Shown in pieces: positions 63,691-64,000 of a stretch of 64,000 nucleotides of DNA (positions are counted from its first letter, which is position 1; every line of letters begins with the position of its first letter). A model generated the notes under the pieces. That model was not told where the DNA came from, searched no databases, and worked only from the letters and a program-made list of their open reading frames with translations. The stretch comes from Bradyrhizobium sp. AT1 (lineage in GTDB: Bacteria > Pseudomonadota > Alphaproteobacteria > Rhizobiales > Xanthobacteraceae). The DNA lies in the NCBI RefSeq assembly GCF_001590795.1, contig NZ_JXDL01000001.1, positions 5,973,904 through 6,037,903 of the forward strand. Direction: 5' to 3'. Position numbers and translations under genes: made by a program.

Positions 63691-64000
63691 TTAGTTCGAA
63701 TGAGGGTTGCGGTTCGGTCGGCCGTTGGGGCGACTCTCGCGACGCAAAAAGGCAACGCCTTGTATTCCATCAGGCTTGCCGGCGCTATGCGCGGGACGCT
63801 GTTCCGACCGATCGGCGGGTGAGGAGTTCATCTTACCACCGGAACCGCGGCGGCGGCGAGACCCCTTGGAAGCCTTGTGGCCTTCACCGGGCCTGCCATC
63901 AACAGGTCTGCCCTCGATATGACGTCCTTCATGGCGTCCTTCGCCGGGCCGTCCGTCGCCCTGCCTGCCGGCGCTATGATGGCGTCCGTCGGCATGCCTT
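63691..64000 (-). CDS. C-terminal end of a probable DEAD-box RNA helicase (partial)
   Basis: The last 103 codons of a gene that begins beyond the window. The tail is basic and Gly/Arg/His-rich with repeated GRPGEGRH/GRPVDGRPGEGH units, then HKASKGSRRRGSGGKMN and ends RPNRNPHSN. Such tails are common on DEAD-box helicases that sit beside infA and cspA in Bradyrhizobium-like genomes, but no helicase motif is visible here, so the identity is inferred from tail type and context. Confidence 0.5.
   Translation of the reverse strand, partial: RHADGRHHSAGRQGDGRPGEGRHEGRHIEGRPVDGRPGEGHKASKGSRRRRGSGGKMNSSPADRSEQRPAHSAGKPDGIQGVAFLRRESRPNGRPNRNPHSN

Overview
The window is GC-rich alphaproteobacterial chromosome. 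It is most like Bradyrhizobium or a close relative (Rhodopseudomonas/Nitrobacter group). The grounds are several branched-chain-amino-acid-type (Liv) ABC systems with many paralogous binding proteins, a CycM-type membrane cytochrome c, a Caulobacter/rhizobial-style cpa/tad pilus locus, and mosaic palindromic repeats between genes. No rRNA, tRNA, CRISPR array, insertion sequence or prophage was seen.

Layout. 1-5.1 kb: a pyridoxamine-phosphate-oxidase-like protein, a Liv ABC transporter (livF, a fused livM-livG, livH) without its own binding protein, and a divergent MarR regulator with a clear inverted-repeat operator between them. 5.1-15.0 kb: glycerate 2-kinase, three tandem Liv-type binding proteins each followed by its own terminator, livM-livH-livF-livG, and an IclR regulator. 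15.1-23.7 kb: divergent from iclR is a beta-oxidation operon whose gene order (hydratase/dehydrogenase, acyl-CoA ligase, thiolase, two acyl-CoA dehydrogenases, SDR) matches the Rhodopseudomonas palustris pim operon for pimelate and other dicarboxylates. Transporter, regulator and pathway look like one uptake-and-degradation module. 23.8-28.3 kb: a DUF559 nuclease-like gene framed by palindromic repeats, glpK, a GNAT acetyltransferase, a small secreted protein and a GST. 28.6-37.4 kb: metF-metH, an LLM-family oxidoreductase, kdsB-pheA and cycM. 37.6-47.5 kb: a Yej-type peptide ABC transporter with two Tat-exported binding proteins, then an NlpC/P60 hydrolase and an M17 aminopeptidase, plausibly a (muro)peptide uptake and breakdown set. 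47.7-49.7 kb: a small membrane protein and a two-part metallophosphoesterase. 49.8-62.8 kb: the Tad/Flp pilus locus, including the Flp pilin, a prepilin peptidase, CpaB-F, TadB-D, two TadE/G-like pseudopilins and a stand-alone secretin N-domain protein, with a sterol-desaturase-family gene inserted. 62.9-64.0 kb: a cold-shock-like group with cspA, an extended IF-1 paralogue and the tail of a probable DEAD-box helicase.

Most notable observations: CtrA-like boxes (TTAA-N7-TTAA with one mismatch) before five transcription units of the pilus locus; an apparent frameshift near the N-terminus of cpaF; perfect operator-like palindromes for the MarR and IclR regulators; a 44-bp perfect inverted repeat bracketing the middle three genes of the pim-like operon; and the DUF559 gene sitting between copies of a long palindromic repeat. 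Most of the window is ordinary core genome. I did not find a clearly new multi-gene system; the strongest leads are regulatory and repeat-related.
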